From Pseudaquabacterium pictum (GTDB lineage: Bacteria > Pseudomonadota > Gammaproteobacteria > Burkholderiales > Burkholderiaceae_C): a DNA stretch of 64,000 nt. This document shows, piece by piece, positions 34,927 to 43,098 of the stretch. The stretch's first letter is position 1, and each line of letters opens with the position of its first letter. The position numbers and the translations under genes were made by a program. The notes below the pieces were generated by a model. The model did no database searches and was not told the origin of the DNA. It saw nothing but the letters and a program-made list of their open reading frames with translations. The stretch lies in assembly GCF_005403045.1 (NCBI RefSeq), contig NZ_BJCL01000011.1, positions 96,832-160,831 on the forward strand, given 5' to 3'.

Positions 34927-36089
34927 TGCGCGGCGCGTGGCAGGTCTTCACCAAGGAGCTGCGCGACGCGCTGCGTGACCGCCGCACCCTGCTGATGGTG
35001 CTGCTGTCGTCGGTGGCGCTGGGGCCGCTGCTGCTGGTGGCGCTGTCGATGCTGGTGGCCGAGTTCGAGGCCCGGGCCGAAGCACGCGATGTCTACGCCG
35101 TCGGCCTGGACACGGCGCCGACGCTGCGCAACTTCATCGAGCGCCAGGCCTGGACGGTGCACGCCGCGCCGGCCGACCATGCCGAGGCGCTGGTGCAGCG
35201 CCGCTTCGAGCATCCGGTGCTGGTGGTGCCGGCCAGCTTCGAGGCCGACCTGGCGGCCGGCATCGCGCCCGAGCTGCTGCTGGTCTCGTCCAGCGCCAAC
35301 CAGCGGGCCGAGGGCAGTGCCGGCAGCGTGGCCGCGCTGCTCAACGCCTTCAGCCAGGAGCAGGCCAGCCTGCGCCTGGTGCTGCGCGGCGTGCCGCCGT
35401 CGGCGCTGCAGGCGGTCACGGTGCAACGGCGGGATCTGGCCGATGCCCGCGCCCGCGCCGCGCAGTTCACCAAGCTGCTGCCCTTCTTCATCCTGATGGC
35501 GGTGGTCTACGGCGCGCTCTCGGCGGCGCTGGACACCACCGCCGGCGAGCGTGAGCGCGGCTCGCTGGAACCGCTGCTGATGACGCCGCTGCCACGTGCC
35601 GCGCTGGTGCTGGGCAAGTGGGGCGCGGTGGCGGTGATGGGCATGGGCGTGGCGGTGCTGGCCTGCTTCGGCTTCCTGCCCGGCCAGTGGCTGCTGCGCA
35701 GCGAGGCGCTGTCGGCGCTGTTCCAGTTCGGCTGGCGTGAGGCCGCGCTGTTCCTGGCCCTGCTGCTGCCGGTGGCGGCGCTGGTGGCGGCGCTGCTGAT
35801 GGCGGTGGCCATCCGCAGCCGCAGCTTCAAGGAGGCGCAGGCCAGCGCCACCGTGGTGGTGCTGGCAGTGTCGCTGCTGCCGATGGTGACGGCGCTGCAG
35901 ACCGGTGGCGCCCAGCCCTGGCAGCTGTGGGTGCCGGCGCTGGCCCAGATCACGCTGATGCAGCGGGTGCTGGAGGGCGAGGCGCTGGGCGCCTTCGACC
36001 TGCTGCTGCCGCTGGCGGTGGCTGTGGTGGCCACGGTGCTGTGCCTGGCTTCGGTGACCCGCCAGCTGCGGATGGCGGCGTGGAAGTGA
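34923..36089 (+). CDS. natB: ABC-2 type permease, NatB-type
   Basis: 388 residues (MM start; the second Met at 34926 is equally possible). One transmembrane segment near residues 20-42, a large extracytoplasmic domain (about 45-185), then five hydrophobic segments after FFILMAVVYGAL. The phrase TTAGERERGSLEPLLMTPLPR is the hallmark of NatB-like ABC-2 permeases. With the ATPase it should form an exporter. The glutaredoxin-like, hydrolase and ABC genes form one operon (32173-36089), suggesting a hydrolase that processes or modifies the exported substrate. Substrate unknown. Confidence 0.9.
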   Translation: MMRGAWQVFTKELRDALRDRRTLLMVLLSSVALGPLLLVALSMLVAEFEARAEARDVYAVGLDTAPTLRNFIERQAWTVHAAPADHAEALVQRRFEHPVLVVPASFEADLAAGIAPELLLVSSSANQRAEGSAGSVAALLNAFSQEQASLRLVLRGVPPSALQAVTVQRRDLADARARAAQFTKLLPFFILMAVVYGALSAALDTTAGERERGSLEPLLMTPLPRAALVLGKWGAVAVMGMGVAVLACFGFLPGQWLLRSEALSALFQFGWREAALFLALLLPVAALVAALLMAVAIRSRSFKEAQASATVVVLAVSLLPMVTALQTGGAQPWQLWVPALAQITLMQRVLEGEALGAFDLLLPLAVAVVATVLCLASVTRQLRMAAWK

Positions 36090-36111
36090 CGGCCCTGCGC
36101 GGGCTTGGGGT

Positions 36112-36522
36112 TCAGGCGGCCATGGCCACCGGCTGGCCAGGCCCGCCCAGGGCCTGCTCGACCGCCTGCTGCCAGGGCAGGCCGTGCACGATGGCATTGA
36201 AGTGACGCGCCGACTCGTAGGCGGTGAGCACCGAACCCTCCTCGCCGACCAGGCGGAGGTTGGTCACGACCGCCATCGGGTCGGCCATGGCCACCACGCC
36301 GCAGGTCAGCTGCACCCAGTCCCAGGCCATGCCGACATCGCCCTCGTCGCCGTGCCAGGCCCAGATCGTCTGCCCCACGCTGCGGCAGTGGCCATCGCCG
36401 CCACTGGTCACCTGCGTGCCAAGGTGCTGCAATTGCAGCGGAACCGGGCGACCAACCTGCCACAATAAAGGCGGCCAGGCACGCAAGGTCCAGGGCGGGC
36501 ATTGTTGAAGCATGGAAGGCAT
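36112..36522 (-). CDS. Hypothetical protein, 136 residues
   Basis: No family recognised. From the ATG at 36522 (alternatives: ATG at 36513, TTG at 36567) the product has a Trp-rich, partly hydrophobic sequence with WDWVQLTCGVVAMADPMAVV and YESARHFNAIVHGLPW. It looks like a folded globular protein, with no signal peptide or transmembrane span. It is convergent with the NatB permease gene and divergent from the LuxR gene, sharing the 118-bp intergenic region that contains the putative regulator motif. It may be a target of that regulator. Confidence 0.55.
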   Translation of the reverse strand: MPSMLQQCPPWTLRAWPPLLWQVGRPVPLQLQHLGTQVTSGGDGHCRSVGQTIWAWHGDEGDVGMAWDWVQLTCGVVAMADPMAVVTNLRLVGEEGSVLTAYESARHFNAIVHGLPWQQAVEQALGGPGQPVAMAA

Positions 36523-36554
36523 GGGGTCACCGTCGCTGTGTTTGTTCTGTCCGG

Positions 36555-36567
36555 CAGTTTTCGGCAA
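36555..36567 (+). promoter_or_regulatory. CAGTTTTCGGCAA motif upstream of luxR
   Basis: The 13-bp string is shared, with one T fewer, with the leader of the 20-residue ORF (37463-37474). Both lie upstream of a start on the plus strand. It is a candidate LuxR-type binding half or promoter element. The function is inference. Confidence 0.4.
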
Positions 36568-36598
36568 GCGTCAGCAAATGGAAACATGTAAACCCTTG

Positions 36599-36613
36599 CA
36601 GGGCACGGCCCTG
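36599..36613. promoter_or_regulatory. Inverted repeat near luxR start
   Basis: CAGGGC and GCCCTG flank ACG, 28 bp before the luxR ATG. It could be an operator, or a hairpin over the ribosome-binding region, since no Shine-Dalgarno is apparent close to the start. A candidate only. Confidence 0.35.
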
Positions 36614-36640
36614 GGCACCTGCTGACGCTGATCCTTCGGC

Positions 36641-37354
36641 ATGCTGCCAGTCGGATACACGTCGATCCTTGAAGCGGGCAGTCGCGACGACTTCCGCCGC
36701 GAGGTGGTGCGCTTCTCGCAGAGCCTGGGCTTCAACACCGTGTCGGCGATGGCCGTGGTCGACCTGGCGATGGGCCGGTCGGAATTCGTGTCCATCGACA
36801 ACGCGCCCGATGGCTATGCCGCGGCCATGCACGACGTGCCCGCGATGCGCCGTGATCCGGTGATGCAGCACTGCCGCCACCAGTCGGTGCCCATCATCTG
36901 GGACCAGGACACCTACACCCGCCGCGGCCTGGGCGAGCTCTGGGAAGAGCAGGCCCGCTTCGGGTACCACACCGGCATCGCGATGGCGCTGCACCTGCCC
37001 GAGGGCCGGCACTTCGCCTTCGGCGTCGAGCGTGACCAGCCGCTGCCCAGCGATGGCGGCGAGCTGCAGCGCCTGGTGGCCGACCTGCAGCTGTTCGCGG
37101 TGCATGCGCAGGACGCGGCCATGCGCCTGCTCTCGCCGCTGCTGCCCCAGGTCGACCTGCCGGCGCTGACGCCGCGCGAGCTGGAGGCGCTGCGCTGGAC
37201 CATGGAAGGCAAGACCGCCTGGGAGGTGGGCGCCATCCTGGGCATCAGCGAACGCACAGCGGTGTTGCACGTCAACAACGCCATGCACAAGCTGGGCTGC
37301 ACCAGCAAGCACCAGGCGGTGCTGCGTGCGCTGCGCCTCGGACTGATTTCCTGA
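36641..37354 (+). CDS. LuxR-family regulator with autoinducer-binding domain, solo
   Basis: 237 residues. The N-terminal 165 residues match the acyl-homoserine-lactone-binding domain: DPVMQHCRHQ and VPIIWD carry the conserved Asp-Pro and Trp. By eye, however, the positions equal to Trp57 and Tyr61 of TraR are Tyr and Met, as in some solo receptors with other ligands. The C-terminal HTH is canonical (LTPRELEALRWTMEGKTAWEV, SERTAVLHVNNAMHKLG). No luxI synthase is in the window. A very short ORF with its own leader follows and may be its target. Confidence is high for the family, low for the ligand. Confidence 0.9.
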   Translation: MLPVGYTSILEAGSRDDFRREVVRFSQSLGFNTVSAMAVVDLAMGRSEFVSIDNAPDGYAAAMHDVPAMRRDPVMQHCRHQSVPIIWDQDTYTRRGLGELWEEQARFGYHTGIAMALHLPEGRHFAFGVERDQPLPSDGGELQRLVADLQLFAVHAQDAAMRLLSPLLPQVDLPALTPRELEALRWTMEGKTAWEVGAILGISERTAVLHVNNAMHKLGCTSKHQAVLRALRLGLIS

Positions 37355-37462
37355 CCATGCCGGCGGCCTGCGTGCCCGCCGGGCGCAGCCACGGCCGCCG
37401 CTCACCTGATCGGTGGATGACAGGCTGTTGTCAGTGTCTGTTTGCGGCCCTGTAAGAGTTGA

Positions 37463-37474
37463 CAGTTTCGGCAA
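37463..37474 (+). promoter_or_regulatory. CAGTTTCGGCAA motif with TTGACA upstream of the 20-residue ORF
   Basis: TTGACA (37459-37464) overlaps the motif shared with the luxR upstream region. A good -10 is not obvious 17 bp later, fitting an activator-dependent promoter. This is the most likely target of the neighbouring LuxR regulator. Confidence 0.45.
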
Positions 37475-37496
37475 AAGTGGTGCCCTGGTGAAATTC

Positions 37497-37513
37497 GTCT
37501 CAAGCGCTGAGAC
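37497..37513 (+). other. Leader hairpin GTCTCA-N5-TGAGAC
   Basis: A perfect 6-bp inverted repeat with an AGCGC spacer, 37 bp upstream of the short ORF start. It may be an operator or an RNA stem in the 5' leader. Confidence 0.4.
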
Positions 37514-37550
37514 AGGCGCCTCACCTCACCAACACCGCCAGGAGCTGTCC

Positions 37551-37613
37551 ATGATCGCCACCACCACCCGCCAAGCCAACACCACCACCGAACTGCCCCG
37601 CGCTGGTTGGTGA
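37551..37613 (+). CDS. 20-residue peptide ORF downstream of luxR
   Basis: Starts at an ATG preceded by AGGAG at the ideal distance and ends with a TGA. The peptide begins MIATTTRQAN and ends PRAGW: Thr-rich, one basic and one acidic residue, and a C-terminal Trp. It has no signal peptide. A strong hairpin follows 45 bp after the stop and a regulatory-looking leader precedes it, so it appears to be a complete small transcription unit. It could be a regulatory peptide, a RiPP-like precursor or a leader peptide. No family recognised; real translation is unproven. Confidence 0.5.
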   Translation: MIATTTRQANTTTELPRAGW

Positions 37614-37658
37614 CATCCGCGGCGCCCGCAGGTGCCTTGCGTGCCCCGCACGCCCCCG

Positions 37659-37683
37659 AACGGCCCGGTTCATCCGGGCCGTT
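37659..37683 (+). terminator. Hairpin after the short ORF, terminator-like
   Basis: A perfect 10-bp stem AACGGCCCGG / CCGGGCCGTT with a TTCAT loop, followed by GGCATTTCC. The U-tract is weak, but the stem is the strongest nearby and ends the luxR/short-ORF region before the opposite-strand DUF2892 remnant. Confidence 0.65.
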
Positions 37684-37704
37684 GGCATTTCCGGCCCGAG
37701 GCGA

Positions 37705-37842
37705 TCAGACCTTCTTCATTGGGCAGGTGTTCAGCCCCAGCAGGGGATACACCGGGCAGAAGCCGATGGCGCCGGTGAGCAGCGGCACCACGCCGGCGCC
37801 GAGGCGCCGCGGGTCCGTGACCTGGATCACCGTGGCCGGCAC
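37705..37842 (-). pseudogene. DUF2892 (YgaP-like inner membrane) C-terminal remnant
   Basis: Read on the minus strand, 45 codons from a GTG at 37842 end with GVVPLLTGAIGFCPVYPLLG and then LNTCPMKKV. This is the conserved second helix, Cys motif and tail of the DUF2892 family. The family's first half (NVG..DR..R and helix one) is absent: an in-frame stop lies just upstream at 37867-37869, and no ATG exists. It therefore looks like an N-terminally truncated gene. A very short functional form from the GTG cannot be excluded. Confidence 0.6.
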
Positions 37843-37954
37843 GCCAGGCTCGGGCGTGGGCGCGCTCTATGGCCGCCAGTGAATCAATCGATTGGTGTTC
37901 GGCGATAGTTTTCTGCAAACTCCTGGCCAGATTGCCACCCCAAGGAGCCCGCAG

Positions 37955-38167
37955 ATGGCCAAGTCAGCAAGTTTCGGTGTGATGCACCTGGGCATCGCCT
38001 TCGGCGTCAGCTATGCATTGACCGGCAGCGTGGCGGTGGCCGGTGCGATCACCGTGGTGGAGCCGGTGTGCAACACCGTGGCGCACTACTTCTTCGACCG
38101 CTGGTGGGATGCGCGGCATCCGCGGTCCGCCACGGCGGCGCTGGCCGCCGCTGCACCAGCCGGCTGA
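37955..38167 (+). CDS. DUF2061 small membrane protein
   Basis: 70 residues with an AAGGAG site. The core [20 protein letters not shown], then [18 protein letters not shown], fits DUF2061, small integral membrane proteins with two hydrophobic segments and a conserved Glu/His turn. Function unknown. Its 3' end overlaps the convergent YkgJ-type gene by 82 bp, and its Ala-rich tail is antisense to that gene's end. Confidence 0.88.
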   Translation: MAKSASFGVMHLGIAFGVSYALTGSVAVAGAITVVEPVCNTVAHYFFDRWWDARHPRSATAALAAAAPAG

Positions 38168-38442
38168 CCGGCCGAGGCCGGTGCGGTGGCCGCCTCCAGC
38201 CGGGCGAGCCACAGCATCGCCTCGGCGCGGCTGCTGCCGCACATCTCCAGCGACGGCTGCAGGCCGCTGCACACTGCGGGCCGGCTCGGGTGGCCGAACA
38301 GGCGGCAGGCGCCTGCCGCATCGAGCTGCACGCAGGGCACACCGGCGGGCTTGCCGCCGGGCATCCCGGGAATCGGCGAGCTGATCGACGGCGCAGTGCA
38401 GCAGGCGGCACAGGCGGGGCGGCAGGCGTGCGGGGTGGGCAT
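38086..38442 (-). CDS. YkgJ-family Cys-cluster protein
   Basis: 118 residues. The Cys pattern CRPACAACC near the N-terminus, then [26 protein letters not shown] and MCGSS, matches the YkgJ / PF03692 zinc- or iron-chelating family (also linked to Fe-S cofactor handling). [14 protein letters not shown] is typical of the beta-proteobacterial branch. The last 27 residues overlap the DUF2061 gene and are low complexity, so the protein may functionally end near residue 85. It is monocistronic and divergent from mnmG. Confidence 0.85.
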   Translation of the reverse strand: MPTPHACRPACAACCTAPSISSPIPGMPGGKPAGVPCVQLDAAGACRLFGHPSRPAVCSGLQPSLEMCGSSRAEAMLWLARLEAATAPASAGQPAGAAAASAAVADRGCRASHQRSKK

Positions 38443-38495
38443 GGTGGCGTGCGTGGCCGCCGATCATCGCCGGGCCAAGGCCATCACGACAGCGT

Positions 38496-38526
38496 GCCCC
38501 CGCGCAGGGGGCCGGCTTTTTACAAT
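38496..38526 (+). promoter_or_regulatory. mnmG promoter region with hairpin and TACAAT
   Basis: GCCCCC / GGGGGC form a 6-bp stem followed by CGGCTTTTT and then TACAAT (38521-38526), a good sigma-70 -10. Its position makes the ATG at 38525 unusable and supports the GTG start at 38579. The stem plus T-run could also stop transcription coming from the left. Confidence 0.5.
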
Positions 38527-38578
38527 GCAGGTCTGCCCACCGCTTCAGGCGCGCCCTGCCCGGCCCGCCGCCCCCACC

Positions 38579-40567
<1,989 letters not shown>

Positions 40568-40568
40568 G

Positions 40569-41243
40569 ATGGCGGCCCTTCCCGCACAGGCGGATCGTCA
40601 GGCCGCACTGCTGGCAGCCGCGCAAGCGTTGGCACTGCCGCTAGAGGCGGCCCAGGCTGATCTGCTGCTGGCCTACATGGACTTGCTGCAGCGCTGGAAC
40701 AAGGTCTACAACCTGACCGCGTTGCGTGACCCGGCCGAGATGCTGGGCCACCACCTGATCGACTGCATGGCCGTGTTGCCGCCGTTGCAGCGCTGGGCGG
40801 CGGCGGCGAAGCCACCATCGCACCGCCTGCTCGACGTGGGCAGCGGCGGTGGACTGCCGGGCGTGGTGCTGGCGGCACTGCAGCCGGGCTGGCAGGTGGA
40901 TTGCATCGACACCGTGGTCAAGAAGGTCAGCTTCATCCGCCAGGTGGCCGCCGAGCTGCGCCTGCTGAACTTGCAGGGTCTGCACAGCCGGGTGGAGGTG
41001 CTGCAGCCACCGCCGGAGGGCTATGCCGTGGTCACCTCGCGTGCCTTTGCCTCGCTGGCGGACTTCACGACACTCACCCGCCATCTGCTGGCTGAGGGTG
41101 GCGTGTGGATGGCGATGAAGGGCAAGTTGCCGGCTGAAGAGCAGGCCGCGCTGCCCACGGACGTGGAGGTGTTTCACGTGGAACAACTGCAGGTGCCCGG
41201 CCTGGACGCCCAGCGCTGCCTGGTGTGGATGCGGCCCCGCTGA
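40569..41243 (+). CDS. rsmG: 16S rRNA (guanine-527-N7)-methyltransferase RsmG (GidB)
   Basis: 224 residues from the ATG at 40569 (an alternative at 40557 adds four). LLAYMDLLQRWNKVYNLTAL, then LLDVGSGGGLPGVVLA (SAM motif I), CIDTVVKKVSFIRQVAAELR and VVTSRAFASLADF are diagnostic of RsmG, which methylates G527 of 16S rRNA. It is 1 bp after mnmG. A parS-like site lies near its end at 41170. Confidence 0.96.
   Translation: MAALPAQADRQAALLAAAQALALPLEAAQADLLLAYMDLLQRWNKVYNLTALRDPAEMLGHHLIDCMAVLPPLQRWAAAAKPPSHRLLDVGSGGGLPGVVLAALQPGWQVDCIDTVVKKVSFIRQVAAELRLLNLQGLHSRVEVLQPPPEGYAVVTSRAFASLADFTTLTRHLLAEGGVWMAMKGKLPAEEQAALPTDVEVFHVEQLQVPGLDAQRCLVWMRPR
41170..41185. other. parS: parS-like site, one mismatch
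   Basis: TGTTTCACGTGGAACA differs from the consensus at a single position (A to G in the right arm). It is inside rsmG, 143 bp before parA, 0.97 kb from the perfect site. Confidence 0.85.
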
Positions 41244-41327
41244 GACGGGTCCATCCAGCGTTTGCCCGGGCCTGAAGCGGCCCTCGGACGCCATCCGACA
41301 CCCGGGCCAGCGGCGATACTCTGGCCC

Positions 41328-42122
41328 ATGGCCAAAGTGTTCTGCATCGCAAACCAGAAGGGTGGCGTCGGCAAGACGACCACCACCGTCAACCTGGCTG
41401 CCGGCCTGGCCCGGGTGGGCCAGCGGGTGCTGGTGGTCGACCTCGACCCCCAGGGCAATGCCACCATGGGATCGGGCGTGGACAAGCGCGCCATGGCCCT
41501 GTCGGTGTACGACGTGCTGCTGGAATCGGCCGGCATCCTGGAAGCCCGCCAGCGCAGCGAGGCCGGTGGCTACGACGTGCTGGGCGCCAACCGCGAACTG
41601 GCTGGTGCCGAGGTGGAGCTGGTGGCGCTGGAGCGCCGTGACCAACGCCTGCGCGCCGCCCTCGCCGCCGCCGCAGCCGACCCGGCCGGCCACTACGACT
41701 TCGTGCTGATCGACTGCCCGCCGTCGCTGAGCTTGCTCACCCTCAACGGCCTGTGCAGCGCCCACGGCGTGATCGTGCCGATGCAGTGCGAGTACTTTGC
41801 GCTGGAAGGCCTGTCCGATCTGGTCAACACCATCAAGCAGGTGCATGCCAACCTCAACCGCGATCTGCAGGTGATCGGCCTGCTGCGGGTGATGTTCGAC
41901 CCACGCATCACGCTGCAGCAGCAGGTCAGCGACCAGCTCAAGGCGCACTTCGGCGACAAGGTGTTCAACACCGTGATCCCGCGCAACGTGCGGCTGGCCG
42001 AGGCGCCCAGCTACGGCCAGGCGGGTGTGGTGTTCGACGCATCGTCCAAGGGTGCACAGGCCTACATCGCCTTCGCGCAGGAGCTGGTGCAGCGGGTCGC
42101 CAGTCTGGGCATGGCCGCCTGA
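41328..42122 (+). CDS. parA: Chromosome partitioning ATPase ParA
   Basis: 264 residues. [20 protein letters not shown] is the deviant Walker A start of chromosomal ParA/Soj; [14 protein letters not shown] and [15 protein letters not shown] are the other Walker-type ATPase motifs. [19 protein letters not shown] and [15 protein letters not shown] are typical of the chromosomal group. It separates replicated origins with ParB and parS. Unusually, parB does not follow: the next gene is a GNAT acetyltransferase and then a signalling protein. Confidence 0.96.
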   Translation: MAKVFCIANQKGGVGKTTTTVNLAAGLARVGQRVLVVDLDPQGNATMGSGVDKRAMALSVYDVLLESAGILEARQRSEAGGYDVLGANRELAGAEVELVALERRDQRLRAALAAAAADPAGHYDFVLIDCPPSLSLLTLNGLCSAHGVIVPMQCEYFALEGLSDLVNTIKQVHANLNRDLQVIGLLRVMFDPRITLQQQVSDQLKAHFGDKVFNTVIPRNVRLAEAPSYGQAGVVFDASSKGAQAYIAFAQELVQRVASLGMAA

Positions 42123-42139
42123 TCCGGCCACGGCAGTTG

Positions 42140-42922
42140 ATGAACCCCGACCGCCTGCCCGACACCCTGCTGTCCCGCATCGAGGATGCCGGACTGAACG
42201 CCAGTGCGCCGCCTCAGCAGCGCTGGGTGGACGGCTGGCTGCTGCGCTACTCGCCCGGCAAGGCGAAGCGGGCCCGCTGCATCCAGCCGGTGGCGGCGGG
42301 CTGCCTGCCGCTGGCCGAGCGGCTGGCGCTGTGCGAGGCAGTGTTCCGCGCCGCGGGCCTGCCCATGGTGGCCCGCATCACGCCCTTCAGCCGCCCGGCA
42401 GGCCTGGATACCGCGCTGGCCGCCCTGGGCTGGACGGCGCAGGACGACACCCGCGTGATGGTGGCGCCCGCTTGCCCGGCCGTGGCCGAGCCGGTGCCTG
42501 CCGGCCTGGCCTGGCAGCCGCTGGAGGGCGCCGCCTATGCCGAGGTGGTGGGTGCGCTGCGCGGTTCGCCGCCAGCTCAGCGCCAGGCCCATGCCGAGCG
42601 GCTGGCGCTGTCGCCGGTGCCCTACCAGGGCTGGGTGCTGCGCCGTCTGGACGACGACCTGGTGCTGGCCTGCGGCCAGAGCGCAGCCGAAGCCGACCTC
42701 GTCGGCCTGTACGATGTCTTCACCCATCCGCAGGCCCGGGGCCGTGGCCTGGCCCGGGTGTTGTGCAGCCGCCTGCTGGCCCAGGCCCGGGCTGCCGGTG
42801 CCCGCGTGGCCTACCTGCAGGTCGATGCCGACAACGCCCCGGCCCGCGCCATCTACCAGCGCCTGGGCTTTGCCGACGCCTACGCCTACCACTACCGCAG
42901 TCCGGTGGCCGACGCCGGCTGA
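42140..42922 (+). CDS. GNAT family N-acetyltransferase
   Basis: 260 residues from the ATG at 42140, 17 bp after parA. The C-terminal third has the acetyl-CoA motif VGLYDVFTHPQARGRGLARVL and then AYLQVDADNAPARAIYQRLGF, ending with AYAYHYR, the GNAT fold. The N-terminal part (QQRWVDGWLLRYSPGKAKRARCIQPV) is a second, degenerate GNAT-like half found in this subfamily. Substrate unknown. Probably co-transcribed with parA. Confidence 0.9.
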   Translation: MNPDRLPDTLLSRIEDAGLNASAPPQQRWVDGWLLRYSPGKAKRARCIQPVAAGCLPLAERLALCEAVFRAAGLPMVARITPFSRPAGLDTALAALGWTAQDDTRVMVAPACPAVAEPVPAGLAWQPLEGAAYAEVVGALRGSPPAQRQAHAERLALSPVPYQGWVLRRLDDDLVLACGQSAAEADLVGLYDVFTHPQARGRGLARVLCSRLLAQARAAGARVAYLQVDADNAPARAIYQRLGFADAYAYHYRSPVADAG

Positions 42923-42999
42923 GCATCCGGCCCCGCATCCACGCCATCTGGCGTGTGAGTGACTGCCAACATCTGCAGCGCCAGCAGGCGCCGGCGTGC

Positions 43000-43026
43000 T
43001 CAAGTTGCGCCGCCCGGCACCGATAC
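43000..43026 (+). promoter_or_regulatory. Putative sigma-28 (FliA) promoter of the GGDEF-EAL gene
   Basis: TCAAGTTG, 11 nt, ACCGATAC. The spacing and core agree with TAAAGTTT-N11-GCCGATAA, and the start codon is 73 bp downstream, the same geometry as the chemoreceptor promoter at 22660. Confidence 0.8.
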
Positions 43027-43098
43027 CGGTGGCAGCAGCGGAGAACGGGCAAGGGGCCCGCCACCGCGTTGCCGGAGCCCCGCTTGCCACCCAACCGC

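Noticed and set aside
36523..36567. TTG start at 36567 for the hypothetical gene next to luxR
   Set aside because: The extra 15 residues overlap the putative regulatory motif, and a better-placed ATG exists at 36522.
37463..37479. Classical lux box in the short-ORF leader
   Set aside because: The best dyad there has only about ten of seventeen symmetric positions; it is reported as a shared motif instead.
37670..37918. 82-residue minus-strand frame over the DUF2892 remnant
   Set aside because: Its translation is Arg/His-rich without motifs; the DUF2892 signature lies in another minus-strand frame.
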